Source: Microbacterium mitrae (GTDB taxonomy: Bacteria > Actinomycetota > Actinomycetes > Actinomycetales > Microbacteriaceae). From it: a DNA stretch of 64,000 nucleotides. The first letter of the stretch is position 1; every line of letters starts with the position of its first letter. The stretch covers positions 124,001 through 188,000 of the forward strand of contig NZ_VRSW01000004.1 in the NCBI RefSeq assembly GCF_008017445.1, written 5' to 3'. Shown here piece after piece: positions 1-7,923 of the stretch. A program made the translations under genes and the position numbers. A model generated the notes under the pieces. The model was not told the origin of the DNA. It saw nothing but the letters and a program-made list of their open reading frames with translations, and searched no databases.

Positions 1-1
1 C

Positions 2-100
2 AAGGTGAAGAGCCAAGACCAGGTCGGCGACGTGGCCATCGGCTCCACCGTGCAGCTGCACGTGTGCGAGGGAACGGCGATTCCCGAGGGTCTCGGATAG
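2..100 (+). CDS. C-terminal end of a PASTA-domain protein, probably PknB-type Ser/Thr kinase (5' truncated by window)
   Basis: Only the last 32 codons are in the window, ending in TAG at 98-100. The residues read like the second half of a PASTA repeat (V-SQ, then G, VAIGSTVQLHV). PASTA domains bind peptidoglycan fragments outside the cell and form the C-terminus of actinobacterial PknB kinases. The position also fits: in many actinobacteria pknB is convergent with the trpG/pabA gene, which follows here on the other strand 6 bp away. The kinase domain itself is not visible, so the assignment rests on a short motif plus synteny. Confidence 0.6.
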   Translation, partial: KVKSQDQVGDVAIGSTVQLHVCEGTAIPEGLG

Positions 101-106
101 CCCGTT

Positions 107-739
107 CTACGCGCCGAGTGGCGAGAGAGTTGTGGCGCGCGCTGGCGCGCTGTGCAGGCCCGTTTCGTGAAGCCACGTCGCAAGCATGTCGTAGCCGTGC
201 TCGGTGAGCACACTTTCGGGGTGAAACTGCACGCCGTGAATCGGCAGGGTACGGTGGCGCACCGCCATGATCACACCGGACTCAGTCTGGGCTGTGACCT
301 CAAGCTCAGCCGGCAGGGTCGAGGGGTCAATGGCGAGCGAGTGGTACCGGCCGACGTTAAGCGGTGACGCGAGCCCGCTGAATACGCTCGTCGCCTCGTG
401 AGTGATCGCCGACACCATGCCGTGCTTGAGCTCGGGCGCATGCGTCACGGTCGCACCAAAAGCGACGGCGATCGCCTGATGCCCCAGGCACACGCCAATG
501 AGGGGTGTGCCTGTCTGTGCGCACGCGGCGACCACCGCGACCGACGCACCCGCATGTTCCGGCGTTCCGGGCCCCGGTGAAATCATCACGCCATCCCACC
601 GCGTCACCTCTGCTGTCAGTGAGGCGGCCTCGAGCGCATCGGCCTCGACCAGCGTCACGTCGGCGCCGAGCTGACGAAGATACCCAATGAGGGTGAAGAC
701 GAAACTGTCGTGATTGTCGACAACGAGAATGCGCGTCAC
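107..739 (-). CDS. pabA: Aminodeoxychorismate/anthranilate synthase component II (glutamine amidotransferase)
   Basis: This 210-residue class I glutamine amidotransferase hydrolyses glutamine and passes ammonia to a chorismate-binding partner, for folate (PabB) or tryptophan (TrpE) synthesis in the cytosol. The nucleophile motif GVCLGHQA puts the catalytic Cys at about residue 84. The His and Glu of the triad lie in QFHPES at about 173-175. The oxyanion strand SPGPGTP is at about 54-60. Length matches the family. No partner subunit is adjacent, so pabA and trpG cannot be told apart; in related genomes one amphibolic subunit near pknB often serves both. The gene reads toward the pknB-like end and follows a small membrane protein and a sortase on the same strand. 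Confidence 0.9.
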   Translation of the reverse strand: MTRILVVDNHDSFVFTLIGYLRQLGADVTLVEADALEAASLTAEVTRWDGVMISPGPGTPEHAGASVAVVAACAQTGTPLIGVCLGHQAIAVAFGATVTHAPELKHGMVSAITHEATSVFSGLASPLNVGRYHSLAIDPSTLPAELEVTAQTESGVIMAVRHRTLPIHGVQFHPESVLTEHGYDMLATWLHETGLHSAPARATTLSPLGA

Positions 740-748
740 GCCGCTGCG

Positions 749-907
749 CTATTCAACGGTGGTGTCTGGCGTCGGCAACAGCGTTGTCGAAACCCAGGGA
801 AAGACAAAGTAGAACAGACCGTAAATGATCGCGGCGACCGCGATCAGCAGGATCAGAAGGCGGATCACCGCGGGCCCGGGAAGAGCGCGCCACAGAGCTG
901 CGTACAT
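749..907 (-). CDS. Small single-pass membrane protein, unknown function
   Basis: A 52-residue reading frame begins with ATG at 907 and lies 1 bp after the sortase stop at 909, so it is probably co-transcribed with the sortase. The protein has a short basic N-terminus (MYAALWRALP), then one hydrophobic segment at about residues 14-40 with a tryptophan near its end, and a short Pro/Thr tail. Nothing in it suggests an enzyme. It ends 9 bp before the pabA start. The tight spacing on both sides and the clean transmembrane profile are the main reasons to call it a gene. Its function is unknown to me. Confidence 0.6.
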   Translation of the reverse strand: MYAALWRALPGPAVIRLLILLIAVAAIIYGLFYFVFPWVSTTLLPTPDTTVE

Positions 908-908
908 A

Positions 909-1697
909 TCAGAAACCCACCGCCACGGTCACAGGATCAAGGGATGCCGGCTCGCCAACGGATCGCGGCGTGAAGTACTCAAACTCGGCGTAGCCAATGG
1001 CTCGCTCATCCCACCCGTAGCGGGGCGAGCAGGTGGTCATCGTGAGGTACTGACCGATGCCGATGCGGCTCGCCTCGTGCGGAACGGGTGCCAGCACGTC
1101 TCCTGCCGTCGGCGCTACATATTCAAGGTTGCGGAAGCGGTAGGTGTACCAGCCGTCTGGCGTCTCCACCACCACCGCATCGCCCGCGCGCATGCCGGGC
1201 AAGTTCATGAATGCGCCGCCGTGGCTGCCGCGGTGACCGGCAACGGCAAAGTTGCCGACCTCGCCGGGCATTTGCGTTGCCGGGTAGTGACCGACAGCGC
1301 CGACGTTCAGGCTCTCCCAGGTCTGGACGCCGCCGTTGATGTCCCAAAAGTAGTTGTCGCCGAGGCGCGGAATGCGCAGCACCGCGAACGTCTCACCGGA
1401 GGCCGCGGGCGCCATCACCGGCGGCTCATAGTACGCCGGGGTTCCATCTTCTGGCTGCACCAGCTTGGGGGGCGCAATCGCGTCGTCGGGGAGGTCTGCC
1501 CATTCTTCAACGGTGGCGGCACCCGCCTGATTGCTCTGCGCGCCCTGAATCATGTCGCCGATCCACATTTGCCAGGCCACGAACATCAATACGACCACGC
1601 CAGCGGTGAGCATGATCTCGCCAAGCACACTCGTCACCGTGGCACGGCGGCGCGGTTTGCGTCGGCGTGCCCGTCGGTTCGGGTGGGGCTCACTCAC
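909..1697 (-). CDS. Class E sortase
   Basis: This membrane-anchored cysteine transpeptidase would attach LPXTG/LAXTG-type surface proteins to the cell wall. Starting at the GTG at 1697 the protein is 262 residues. A very basic N-terminus is followed by one transmembrane helix at about residues 26-45 and an extracytoplasmic sortase domain. The catalytic His lies in AVAGHRGSHG (about 155), the Cys in TMTTCSPRYG (about 223) and the Arg in DERAIGYAEF (about 232). A longer frame to 1769 exists but would run into the crgA upstream region and adds no domain. Class E sortases near crgA and pabA are common in actinobacteria. The small downstream membrane protein probably shares its transcript. Confidence 0.85.
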   Translation of the reverse strand: MSEPHPNRRARRRKPRRRATVTSVLGEIMLTAGVVVLMFVAWQMWIGDMIQGAQSNQAGAATVEEWADLPDDAIAPPKLVQPEDGTPAYYEPPVMAPAASGETFAVLRIPRLGDNYFWDINGGVQTWESLNVGAVGHYPATQMPGEVGNFAVAGHRGSHGGAFMNLPGMRAGDAVVVETPDGWYTYRFRNLEYVAPTAGDVLAPVPHEASRIGIGQYLTMTTCSPRYGWDERAIGYAEFEYFTPRSVGEPASLDPVTVAVGF

Positions 1698-1752
1698 ACG
1701 CTGAGTGTACAAGACGTGGTTGTGGAGTGCTCGACTAGATAGGATGTGGCTT

Positions 1753-1986
1753 ATGGCACGTGCTACCAAAAACGATGACGTCGATCCCGCTAACTACGAT
1801 GCGGCGCCGAACCCGGTGTGGTTCAAGCCGGTGATGGTGGGCTTCTTGCTGCTCGGACTCATCTGGGTCATCGTCTTCTACCTCTCCAACTCAGCCTTCC
1901 CCATTCCCGGAATTGGCGGATGGAACATCGTGATTGGCTTCGGCATTGCGTTCATCGGTTTCTTGATGACCATGCGGTGGCGGTAG
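1753..1986 (+). CDS. crgA: Cell division protein CrgA
   Basis: This 77-residue protein has a charged N-terminus (MARATKNDDVDP) and two transmembrane helices at about residues 30-48 and 56-72, ending MTMRWR. CrgA is a small actinobacterial septation factor that binds FtsZ and divisome proteins at the membrane. The ATG at 1753 gives the size and N-terminus expected for the family; an upstream extension to 1705 would overlap the divergent sortase start. Its place between sortase/pabA and rhomboid/ppiA near gyrA matches the actinobacterial gene order. Confidence 0.85.
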   Translation: MARATKNDDVDPANYDAAPNPVWFKPVMVGFLLLGLIWVIVFYLSNSAFPIPGIGGWNIVIGFGIAFIGFLMTMRWR

Positions 1987-1989
1987 AAG

Positions 1990-2065
1990 TTCTCCACAGT
2001 TCTTGTTAACACCGGTGAATAACATCGGTGTAATTCATCCCCACCTGTGGATAACGTGTGGATGA
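1990..2065. promoter_or_regulatory. Cluster of DnaA-box-like sequences outside oriC
   Basis: The convergent crgA-rhomboid gap contains TGTGGATAA at 2046-2054, which is an exact DnaA box read on the minus strand. It also contains a near box TGTGGATGA at 2057-2065 and TTCTCCACA at 1990-1998. All three variants resemble boxes seen in the main origin near 23.7-23.96 kb. A role as a DnaA titration or regulatory site is inference. Confidence 0.45.
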
Positions 2066-2081
2066 ATCTCGATCACAACGC

Positions 2082-2113
2082 AAAGAGGGCCAGCTCACGA
2101 GCTGACCCTCTTT
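2082..2113. terminator. Hairpin terminator between crgA and rhomboid gene
   Basis: Arms at 2082-2095 and 2100-2113 are complementary apart from one position, which is G:U on the minus transcript and a mismatch on the plus transcript. The loop is four nucleotides, and the stem ends in A/T tracts on both sides. It sits between two converging genes and could stop both. Confidence 0.7.
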
Positions 2114-2151
2114 GTTGTTCTCCGGCCTCCAAGAGCCGCGCGATGGTTCCG

Positions 2152-3012
2152 CTACCCGAGCGCGGCCAATACCCGAATCAGCGGGACGTACGCCAGCGCG
2201 ACGAGCACCACGGTGAGGCCCGAGAGCCACAAGACTTGCGCCGTGCGCTGTGATCGCTGCCGAGTGTTGTAGTAAATCAAGCCAACGAGGGCGCCGGCAA
2301 TGGCGCCACCGAGGTGCGCCTGCCAGGAAATTCCGCCGACCAAGAACCCGTAGGCGAAGTTGATGCCCAACACCACCAGCATGCCGGTGATGTCTGTGCC
2401 GAGGCGGCGCGCAATCACAATGAGTGCGCCCATGAGGCCGAAGATGGCACCCGACGCGCCTACCACCCAACCGGGGCTGAGCAGCGACACGGCCGCGTCA
2501 CCTCCGATCGTGGCGATGAGATACAGCACCAAGAAGCGCGACGAACCAATCAATGGTTCCAAGCTCCGGCCAATGAGGTACAGCGCGAGCATGTTCAAGC
2601 CGACATGGAAGATCCCTGCGTGGGTGAGGGCCACGGTGAGCAAGCGCCAGGGCTCACTCAGCGCGAACGGGTTGTATGCCAGGGCGCCACTGACCGCGCG
2701 ATTGGTGATCCAGTCGAAGAAGTACGCGACGACGGTGATCGCGATGATGCCGTATGTCACTGGTGTGCCGGAGCGCACCAGTGACATACCGGCAGAACCA
2801 CCGCGCCAGCGGCGGTCGGCCTTCTTCTGCGCGGGAGTGCGGTCAGCCTTTTGTTGCTTCATGCACTCCGGGCACACCACGCCGACCGCAGCGGGCGTTT
2901 GGCACTCGTGGCAGATGGTGCGCAGGCAACGCTGGCACATCACGAAGCTCACCCGATCGGGGTGGCGGTAACAAAAGTTGTCGCTATTGCGCGAGAAGTC
3001 GGCCGCTGTCAC
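2152..3012 (-). CDS. Rhomboid family intramembrane serine protease with N-terminal zinc-ribbon
   Basis: This 286-residue polytopic protease cleaves single-pass membrane substrates inside the bilayer. The N-terminal 50 residues hold four CxxC-like pairs (for example CQRCLRTICHEC and CPEC), suggesting a zinc-binding ribbon or B-box as in many actinobacterial rhomboids. The rhomboid core follows: HxxxN (FHVGLN, about 136-140), the nucleophile motif GASG with Ser at about 187, and the catalytic His in WQAHLGG at about 233. The start is GTG at 3012. The ppiA stop lies 5 bp upstream, so the two are probably one transcript. Confidence 0.9.
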   Translation of the reverse strand: MTAADFSRNSDNFCYRHPDRVSFVMCQRCLRTICHECQTPAAVGVVCPECMKQQKADRTPAQKKADRRWRGGSAGMSLVRSGTPVTYGIIAITVVAYFFDWITNRAVSGALAYNPFALSEPWRLLTVALTHAGIFHVGLNMLALYLIGRSLEPLIGSSRFLVLYLIATIGGDAAVSLLSPGWVVGASGAIFGLMGALIVIARRLGTDITGMLVVLGINFAYGFLVGGISWQAHLGGAIAGALVGLIYYNTRQRSQRTAQVLWLSGLTVVLVALAYVPLIRVLAALG

Positions 3013-3017
3013 GGCGC

Positions 3018-3575
3018 TTAGACGGCCTGAACGTCGATCGACGAAATAACGACGTCTTGCTTAGGACGGTCGTTGGCACCGGTCGGAACCACGGCAATCG
3101 CGTCGACGACGGCGCGCGAAGCCTCGTCAGCAACCTCACCAAAGATGGTGTGCTTGCCGGTGAGCCACGGCGTCGGGTCGGTGGTGATGAAGAACTGCGA
3201 GCCGTTGGTGCCCTCCATGGCGCCGGTGATGGCGTTGCGGCGAAGACCTGCGTTTGCCATGGCAAGCAGGTAGGGGTTTGCGAACGTGAGCTCAGGGTGA
3301 ATCTCATCGTTGAAGTTGTAGCCGGGGCCACCGATGCCCTGACCGAGGGGGTCGCCACCCTGAATCATGAAGTTCGGGATGATGCGGTGGAAGATGACGT
3401 CCTTGTAGAGGGCGCCCTCACCGGGCTGGCCGGTGCGGGGGTCGGTCCAGTCTTTGGAGCCGTCAGCCAGTCCAACAAAGTTGGCTACGGTCTTGGGGGC
3501 GTGGTCGCCGAAAAGATTGACCACGATGTCGCCGTGGTTGGTGTGAATTGTCGCTACTGCGCTGTGAAGAGCCAT
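3018..3575 (-). CDS. ppiA: Peptidyl-prolyl cis-trans isomerase, cyclophilin type
   Basis: This 185-residue cyclophilin catalyses proline isomerisation in protein folding. Family residues are visible: FHRIIPNFMIQGGD, MANAG, GSQFFIT and the W in PWLTGKHTIFGEV. The frame is open to 3671, but the ATG at 3575 begins the conserved MALHSAVATIHTNHGDI strand, so the longer version is rejected. There is no signal peptide, so it should be cytosolic. Its location near gyrA and crgA matches the M. tuberculosis ppiA position. Confidence 0.93.
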   Translation of the reverse strand: MALHSAVATIHTNHGDIVVNLFGDHAPKTVANFVGLADGSKDWTDPRTGQPGEGALYKDVIFHRIIPNFMIQGGDPLGQGIGGPGYNFNDEIHPELTFANPYLLAMANAGLRRNAITGAMEGTNGSQFFITTDPTPWLTGKHTIFGEVADEASRAVVDAIAVVPTGANDRPKQDVVISSIDVQAV

Positions 3576-3689
3576 GGTGTAATTCTCGCAGAGTTCGCTG
3601 AGAAGTCGGCAGTGACCGGCAATCTCTTGCGCTGTCAAGGGGGCAACGTGACAAGATGGACTCGAACTCACAGGTAGGGAGGGCTTCGC

Positions 3690-4208
3690 GTGAACATCAC
3701 TCGAAAGCGCAAGAAAGAACTGAAGAAGCTTCAGCAGTCAGCCAACCAGTTGTGGGCTTCGCAGCAGGTACTGCTCGGGGACGCAGCAAATGTTGCTCGT
3801 GAGGCTGGTCGCCAGCTCGGCAAGTACGGCCGCGAGCAGGTTGTACCGACCGTGCAACACGAGTATGAAGAGCGCGTGGCGCCATACGTGAACCGCGGCG
3901 TCAACGCCTCAAAGTCGTTCCTCGACAAGCGCGTTGTTCCCGTTGTTGGCGGCGTTGTTGGCACGGCGATTTCCGCATGGGACGCGGCGAAGACCACGCG
4001 TGAACGCGTCGCCCACGGCGGCCCCGTCTTCACGCTCGCCTCGGCACCCGCCCCGGCACCGAAGAAGGGCACGAGCGCTGGCAGCGTTATCGCGATCATC
4101 CTCGGCGTTGGTGCCGCCATCGGCGTGCTGTACGCCGCATGGCAGACGCTGCGCGCTGACGACGAGCTCTGGGTCGCAGATGACCCGCTGGCAGCTCCTG
4201 AGGCGTGA
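3690..4208 (+). CDS. Membrane-associated protein of unknown function with C-terminal TM helix
   Basis: This 172-residue protein starts at GTG 3690. The N-terminal two thirds are charged and predicted helical (KRKKELKKL, then repeated Gly/Arg/Glu), the middle is Ala/Pro-rich, and one hydrophobic segment lies at about residues 130-152, followed by an acidic tail. The pattern suggests an inner-membrane protein with a large cytoplasmic helical part. It is divergent from ppiA and its stop overlaps the start of the next gene by GTGA, so it is translationally coupled to the YbaK-like deacylase. I do not recognise a named family. Confidence 0.7.
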   Translation: MNITRKRKKELKKLQQSANQLWASQQVLLGDAANVAREAGRQLGKYGREQVVPTVQHEYEERVAPYVNRGVNASKSFLDKRVVPVVGGVVGTAISAWDAAKTTRERVAHGGPVFTLASAPAPAPKKGTSAGSVIAIILGVGAAIGVLYAAWQTLRADDELWVADDPLAAPEA

Positions 4209-4678
4209 CCAACCCTACTGACCGTGTCATTGAGGCCGCGCGCGAGCGCGGTCTCAATGTTCATGTGCAAGAACGGCTGGTCGCAAACAGCCTGGCGGAG
4301 GCGGCCGAGATTCTCGGCCTGACCCCGGCCGACATCATCAAGACGCTCGTCGTCAAGCGGTCAGACGACACATACCTGTTCGCCCTCATTCCCGGCGACA
4401 AGGCGATTTCCTGGCCGAAGCTTCGCGCCCTCGTTGGTGTGAACAAGTTGCAGTTGCCCGACGCTGCCGCGGCGCTTGCCGCCACGGGCTATGAGCGCGG
4501 AACCATTGTTCCGATCGGCTCCAGCACCGCGTGGCCAATCTATGCCGACGAGTCGATCGTCGGCCGCCGTATTGGCCTCGGCGCCGGCGCGCACGGCTAC
4601 AGCCTCTTCGTCGAGGCAGACGACCTCATCGCCGCCTACGACGCGATCGTTGCGGACATCTCCAAGCCCATCGAGTAG
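4205..4678 (+). CDS. YbaK/EbsC-type aminoacyl-tRNA deacylase
   Basis: This 157-residue single-domain protein of the YbaK/ProX superfamily removes wrongly attached amino acids (for YbaK, Cys from tRNA-Pro). The family core is clear: IIKTLVVK with the essential Lys, then ALIPGDKAISWPKL, then GYERGTIVPIGS near the binding pocket. Translation starts at the GTG overlapping the upstream stop. Exact substrate specificity (Cys-, Ala- or Pro-tRNA) cannot be read from the sequence. Confidence 0.85.
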   Translation: MTNPTDRVIEAARERGLNVHVQERLVANSLAEAAEILGLTPADIIKTLVVKRSDDTYLFALIPGDKAISWPKLRALVGVNKLQLPDAAAALAATGYERGTIVPIGSSTAWPIYADESIVGRRIGLGAGAHGYSLFVEADDLIAAYDAIVADISKPIE

Positions 4679-4795
4679 GTTCTGGGGGCGGGCTTTGGCC
4701 TGACTTGTTGTTCGCCTTGTTCTGGGCTTTTGGGGCGGGTTCGGGGTTTTACCCTTCGCTGGTTCCGTCGTTCTTGGTTCCGTCGTGCCGGCGCG

Positions 4796-4884
4796 CGCAA
4801 CGTTATGCATCAAGCCTTGGTGCCAGAGTGGCGGGTGGGGCGCATGAGCACCAAAACCTGCCTTTCGTGATGCATAACGTTGCG
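4796..4884. repeat. Long-armed hairpin element A (17-bp perfect arms)
   Basis: In the convergent gap between ybaK and the Nudix gene, 4796-4812 and 4868-4884 are exact reverse complements over 17 bp (arm core CGTTATGCA). The 55-nt loop contains a nested pair TTGGTGC/GCACCAA. Just upstream are two GGTTCCGTCG copies. The same architecture recurs at 12626-12706, 43444-43527, 43750-43833 and 51721-51818. The rest of 4679-4933 holds no gene. Confidence 0.7.
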
Positions 4885-4933
4885 GCTCGGCGAATACCCC
4901 GGCCTAAGTTGCCGGGCCGAAGTTCCAGGGCAG

Positions 4934-5353
4934 CTAGCGCCAGAGGCCGGCGACTCGCAGCGCGTATTCGACGAGACTGACGCGCTGGGACGGAATGTTG
5001 TCGAGATCGAACCACTCGGCGCGGTCGCTGGAACCATCGACTTCGTTGGTGAGGGTGCCGCCGGTGATCGTGGCGCGGTACACGATGCGCAGTGCCTGCA
5101 TGGGCACGTCTGCGCCCTCGCTGATGCGGCGCGATGCCGGAATGACGGCGGAGTCAACGCCAAGGAGTTCGTCGATCACGACGTCGTAGCCGGTCTCTTC
5201 GCGCACCTCGCGCACGGCCGTCTCGAGCGGGTGCTCGCCCGGATCCATGCCGCCGCCAGGCATTGACCACGCCGGGCCGCCCGTCCAATGGCTCAACAGC
5301 ACTCGGCCAAGGTCATCTTGAATGACGGCATACGCCGCAACGCGTAGATCCAT
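4934..5353 (-). CDS. Nudix hydrolase
   Basis: This 139-residue protein contains a full Nudix box, GGGMDPGEHPLETAVREVRE followed by ETGY, matching Gx5Ex7REUxEExGU. Such enzymes hydrolyse nucleoside diphosphates linked to another moiety, using divalent metal held by the Glu residues. It could clean oxidised or modified nucleotides or a nucleotide sugar; substrate is not predictable. The gene stands alone between the 4.8-kb hairpin and the LssY_C remnant. A short GGTTCCG-rich gap (5354-5470) with three imperfect repeats of GCAGCGTGGTT separates it from the next frame. Confidence 0.85.
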   Translation of the reverse strand: MDLRVAAYAVIQDDLGRVLLSHWTGGPAWSMPGGGMDPGEHPLETAVREVREETGYDVVIDELLGVDSAVIPASRRISEGADVPMQALRIVYRATITGGTLTNEVDGSSDRAEWFDLDNIPSQRVSLVEYALRVAGLWR

Positions 5354-5470
5354 TCGTACAGCCTAGAACCTTGGGTGTTTCTTCTGCGCGGCAATCTTCT
5401 CCCTGGCAGCGTGGTTCCGCTCTCTGCGGCAGCGTGGTTGCGGTCTCTGCGGCAGCGTGGTTGCGCCGAT

Positions 5471-6372
5471 TCAGGCGGGAACCGCGGCGGCGCCACTCTC
5501 TTCGTCTTCGGCGCGGCTGCGCACCCAGCGTGCGGTGGATTCGGTGGCGAAGGCGATGAGGGCGATGCACTGCAGGGTGGCGGAGAGGAGGGTCCAGTCG
5601 AGTTTGAGCGCGGAGACGCCGTAGAGATAGTTAAGTGCCGAGGTGAGAATCGACAGCGATAGCAGGGTCATCAGCACGACGCGGGCGCGGCGGCCGCGGC
5701 GCAAGAATGCGCGCACGAACAGCAGTTCGATGATGAGCAGCACGACGAAGAATCCGAGGATCACCAGGCGCGCTGTTTGCAGCAGAGCCTCGTCTTCGGC
5801 GGTGACGCCATCGACCTGCTCGGTGAAAAGCCCGACGGCGATCACGATGATGTCAAGGATCGATACCGCAATCGTGAGGAGTGCCGCCGCGATGGCCGAC
5901 AGTGGGGCGCGGCGATACGCGTTGCGGGTGGACGCCGGCTCATCGTGTTGCGGCTCGGGCGGTGCGGCGACCACGTCGGAGACATTAACGATGGGCAACG
6001 CGCCGTCGGTGATGAAGCGGTCGCCGCCGCCATTGCGGGAGTGGTAACCGGTGGTGAAATTGGGCAGGCTGTTGACCACGACGCTGGTGTCGGCATCGAT
6101 CATGGAGGAGACCACGAAATCGCGTTCGATATCGGTGTTCTCGTCGATGCGGTGCGTGACCTGCAGTGTGAACCAGGAGATTCCGACGGCGGTGTCGTAG
6201 GTTCCGGCTCCCAGCCAGTCGACCTCGGCGCCGCCGGGCAGCATCCACCCGGCCGGGGTGTGCCAGAACCGCACGTGGTGGCGCTGCTTGGGGTTGCCTG
6301 CGACCTCCTGCTGGTAGGCGACATCGTGGCGTCGGCCAAACAGCATGAGTGTTGACACGGGGGCGGTGGGAT
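5471..6372 (-). pseudogene. LssY_C domain protein, 3' half (split by composite element)
   Basis: The frame encodes the distal part of an LssY C-terminal-domain membrane protein. It opens at a GTG (6358) in VSTLMLFGRRHDVAYQ and continues with RFWHTP, LGAGTYDTAVG and RIDENTDIERDF. Several hydrophobic segments follow at about residues 155-175, 195-215 and 225-275. The true N-terminus lies on the far side of the IS3-bounded element at 11686-12093. Deleting 6373-11651 joins the two halves in one frame as ...RSYPTAPVSTLMLFGR, exactly the family consensus. The joined frame also has a TGA at 11686-11688. The remaining half might still be translated from GTG 6358 but lacks its proximal domain. Confidence 0.85.
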
Positions 6373-6449
6373 TGGGCTGACCCCATTTTCTAGGTCCACT
6401 CGTTATGTGAGTCCAGAGATCCGCGTACGCGGGGAGAATGGATCACACG

Positions 6450-6734
6450 ATGAGCAACCAACGAAAGCGTCATACCCCGGAGCAGATCGTCCGGAAACTC
6501 GGGCAAGCCGACCGCCTGCTCGGGGAGGGCAATACCGTCGCCGATGCCTGCCGTGAGCTCGGAGTTACTGAGCAAACCTATTACCGGTGGCGGAACCAGT
6601 ACGGCGGAATGAAAGCCGACGACGCGAAGCGCCTGAAGGAACTCGAGAAGCAGAACGCCACTTTGAAGCGTCTCCTCGCCGAGGCTGAACTTGAGAAGGC
6701 TGCGCTCAAGGAGCTTGCGGAGGGAAACTTCTAG
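6450..6734 (+). CDS. IS3-family transposase OrfA (helix-turn-helix), left copy
   Basis: This OrfA protein binds the element ends. The ATG at 6450 gives MSNQRKRHTPEQIVRKL, the normal start of this family; an ATG at 6438 adds four residues but sits only one base after the GGGGAG. Residues 10-55 form a helix-turn-helix (NTVADACRELGVTEQTYYRW), followed by a leucine-zipper-like helix to the end. A heptamer G_GGA_AAC at 6722-6728, in the OrfA frame just before the stop, is a textbook -1 slippery site. It would yield the OrfAB fusion transposase. Confidence 0.9.
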   Translation: MSNQRKRHTPEQIVRKLGQADRLLGEGNTVADACRELGVTEQTYYRWRNQYGGMKADDAKRLKELEKQNATLKRLLAEAELEKAALKELAEGNF

Positions 6735-6796
6735 GCCCGGGCAGGCGGCGCGCCGCGATCGCTCACCTGATTCGCACGCTGCAGATCAGTGAGCGT

Positions 6797-7597
6797 ATGG
6801 CGTGCCGCCTGGCCCGGCTCTCCCGATCCGCATGGCGCAGACCGCTCAAGGGCGACACCCCCGCAGATCCCGATCGGGCGCTGCGAGACTGGCTCCGGAA
6901 GTTCGCGAAGAATCACCCACGATGGGGATACCGGCGCGCGTACCATGGCGCCCGTGCTGAGGGGTGGAACGTGAACCACAAGAAAGTCCAACGCCTCTGG
7001 CGTGAAGAAGGACTGCGAGTACCGCAGAAGCGCCGACGCAAACGCGTGGGCGCCTCAACCGTCACGGCGCCTGCTGCGGTCGCGCCAGGAGTGGTGTGGG
7101 CGGTCGATTTCCAGTCCGATGTTGACGAACGTGGGAAAGCGATCAAGATCTGTACCATCGTGGACGAGCACACCAGGGTGTGCCTGGGTGGCTTGGTCGA
7201 GCGGTCGATCACCGCCGAGCGATTCATCGAGCATCTCGAGGAACTCGTCACTGAACAGGGGGCACCGATGGTGCTGCGAAGTGACAACGGGCCGGAATTC
7301 ATCTCCGACGCCGTCGCAGACTGGGCGGGCACAAGAACCGGGTTGTCATACATTCCGCCAGGTCAGCCCTGGCGAAACGGATACGTCGAGTCGTTCAACT
7401 CGAGGCTCCGCGACGAGTGCTTGAATATCAACAGCTTCTACTCGCTGCTTCATGCTCGGGTCGTGATCAGCGACTGGAAGCACGAGTACAACCACGAGCG
7501 ACGGCATTCATCGCTCGGCTACCTGACCCCGTTGGAGTACGCTCGATCCTGCGCCCACACGTTAGAAGAAATCGACTCACATACTGAGCGGACCTAA
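6797..7597 (+). CDS. IS3-family transposase OrfB (DDE integrase domain), left copy
   Basis: OrfB carries the catalytic rve domain. The DDE triad appears as AVDFQSD (first Asp), LRSDNGPEF (second Asp) and NGYVESFNSRLRDE (Glu). The HTH_21 region (HPRWGYRRAYHGARAEGW) precedes it. The frame is -1 relative to OrfA and is open from before 6722, reading PGRRRAAIAHLIRTLQ ahead of the ATG at 6797. Production by frameshift from OrfA is therefore more likely than independent initiation. It ends 16 bp before the right inverted repeat. Confidence 0.92.
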   Translation: MACRLARLSRSAWRRPLKGDTPADPDRALRDWLRKFAKNHPRWGYRRAYHGARAEGWNVNHKKVQRLWREEGLRVPQKRRRKRVGASTVTAPAAVAPGVVWAVDFQSDVDERGKAIKICTIVDEHTRVCLGGLVERSITAERFIEHLEELVTEQGAPMVLRSDNGPEFISDAVADWAGTRTGLSYIPPGQPWRNGYVESFNSRLRDECLNINSFYSLLHARVVISDWKHEYNHERRHSSLGYLTPLEYARSCAHTLEEIDSHTERT

Positions 7598-7613
7598 CAA
7601 CGGGGGCGGCCCA

Positions 7614-7835
7614 CGCGTAGCGCGCCACTCCCCCACCCGGGCCGGCAACGCCGACCCTTTCAGCTCAGGGCGCGCAGCGCACCGTAAACGAGCGGGGCAG
7701 GTGGCGATCAGGCCGCTTTCGGGATGTTTTCATGGCCGTATGCGGTGGCTGGAATCGGTTTCGTCAAGTGCGAGTGAGATGGGAAGCGCGCTGCATCCGA
7801 AGCGGGTTGGGCTATCAAATCAGACGCGTTAACCC
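7614..7835. other. Gene-free left part of element cargo
   Basis: I see no credible reading frame here. It is GC-rich next to the IS and becomes AT-richer toward 7800. It leads into the promoter of the secreted-protein operon. Confidence 0.5.
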
Positions 7836-7864
7836 TTGACTGGCTCATAAGAAACTCATAGGCT
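7836..7864 (+). promoter_or_regulatory. Candidate sigma-70-type promoter of the cargo operon
   Basis: TTGACT at 7836-7841 and TAGGCT at 7859-7864 are separated by 17 bp, close to the housekeeping consensus. The first gene begins 60 bp downstream at 7924. Imperfect repeats of ACTCATA and GGCTCAT occupy the spacer and flank. No experimental support. Confidence 0.5.
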
Positions 7865-7923
7865 CATCGGCCAAGTAGCTGTTCTACGGAACCCAACTCA
7901 ATGATGAGAGAGGTACTGACGAA

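Larger units (their letters stand above)
6373..7613 (+). mobile_element. IS3-family insertion sequence, left copy
   Basis: The ends are imperfect inverted repeats: left TGGGCTGACCCC and right (reverse complement) TGGGCCGCCCCC, both starting TG as in IS3-family elements. It carries overlapping-type orfA and orfB reading frames and a slippery G_GGA_AAC heptamer. It is the same length as, and encodes the same proteins as, the copy at 10407-11647. Confidence 0.92.
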
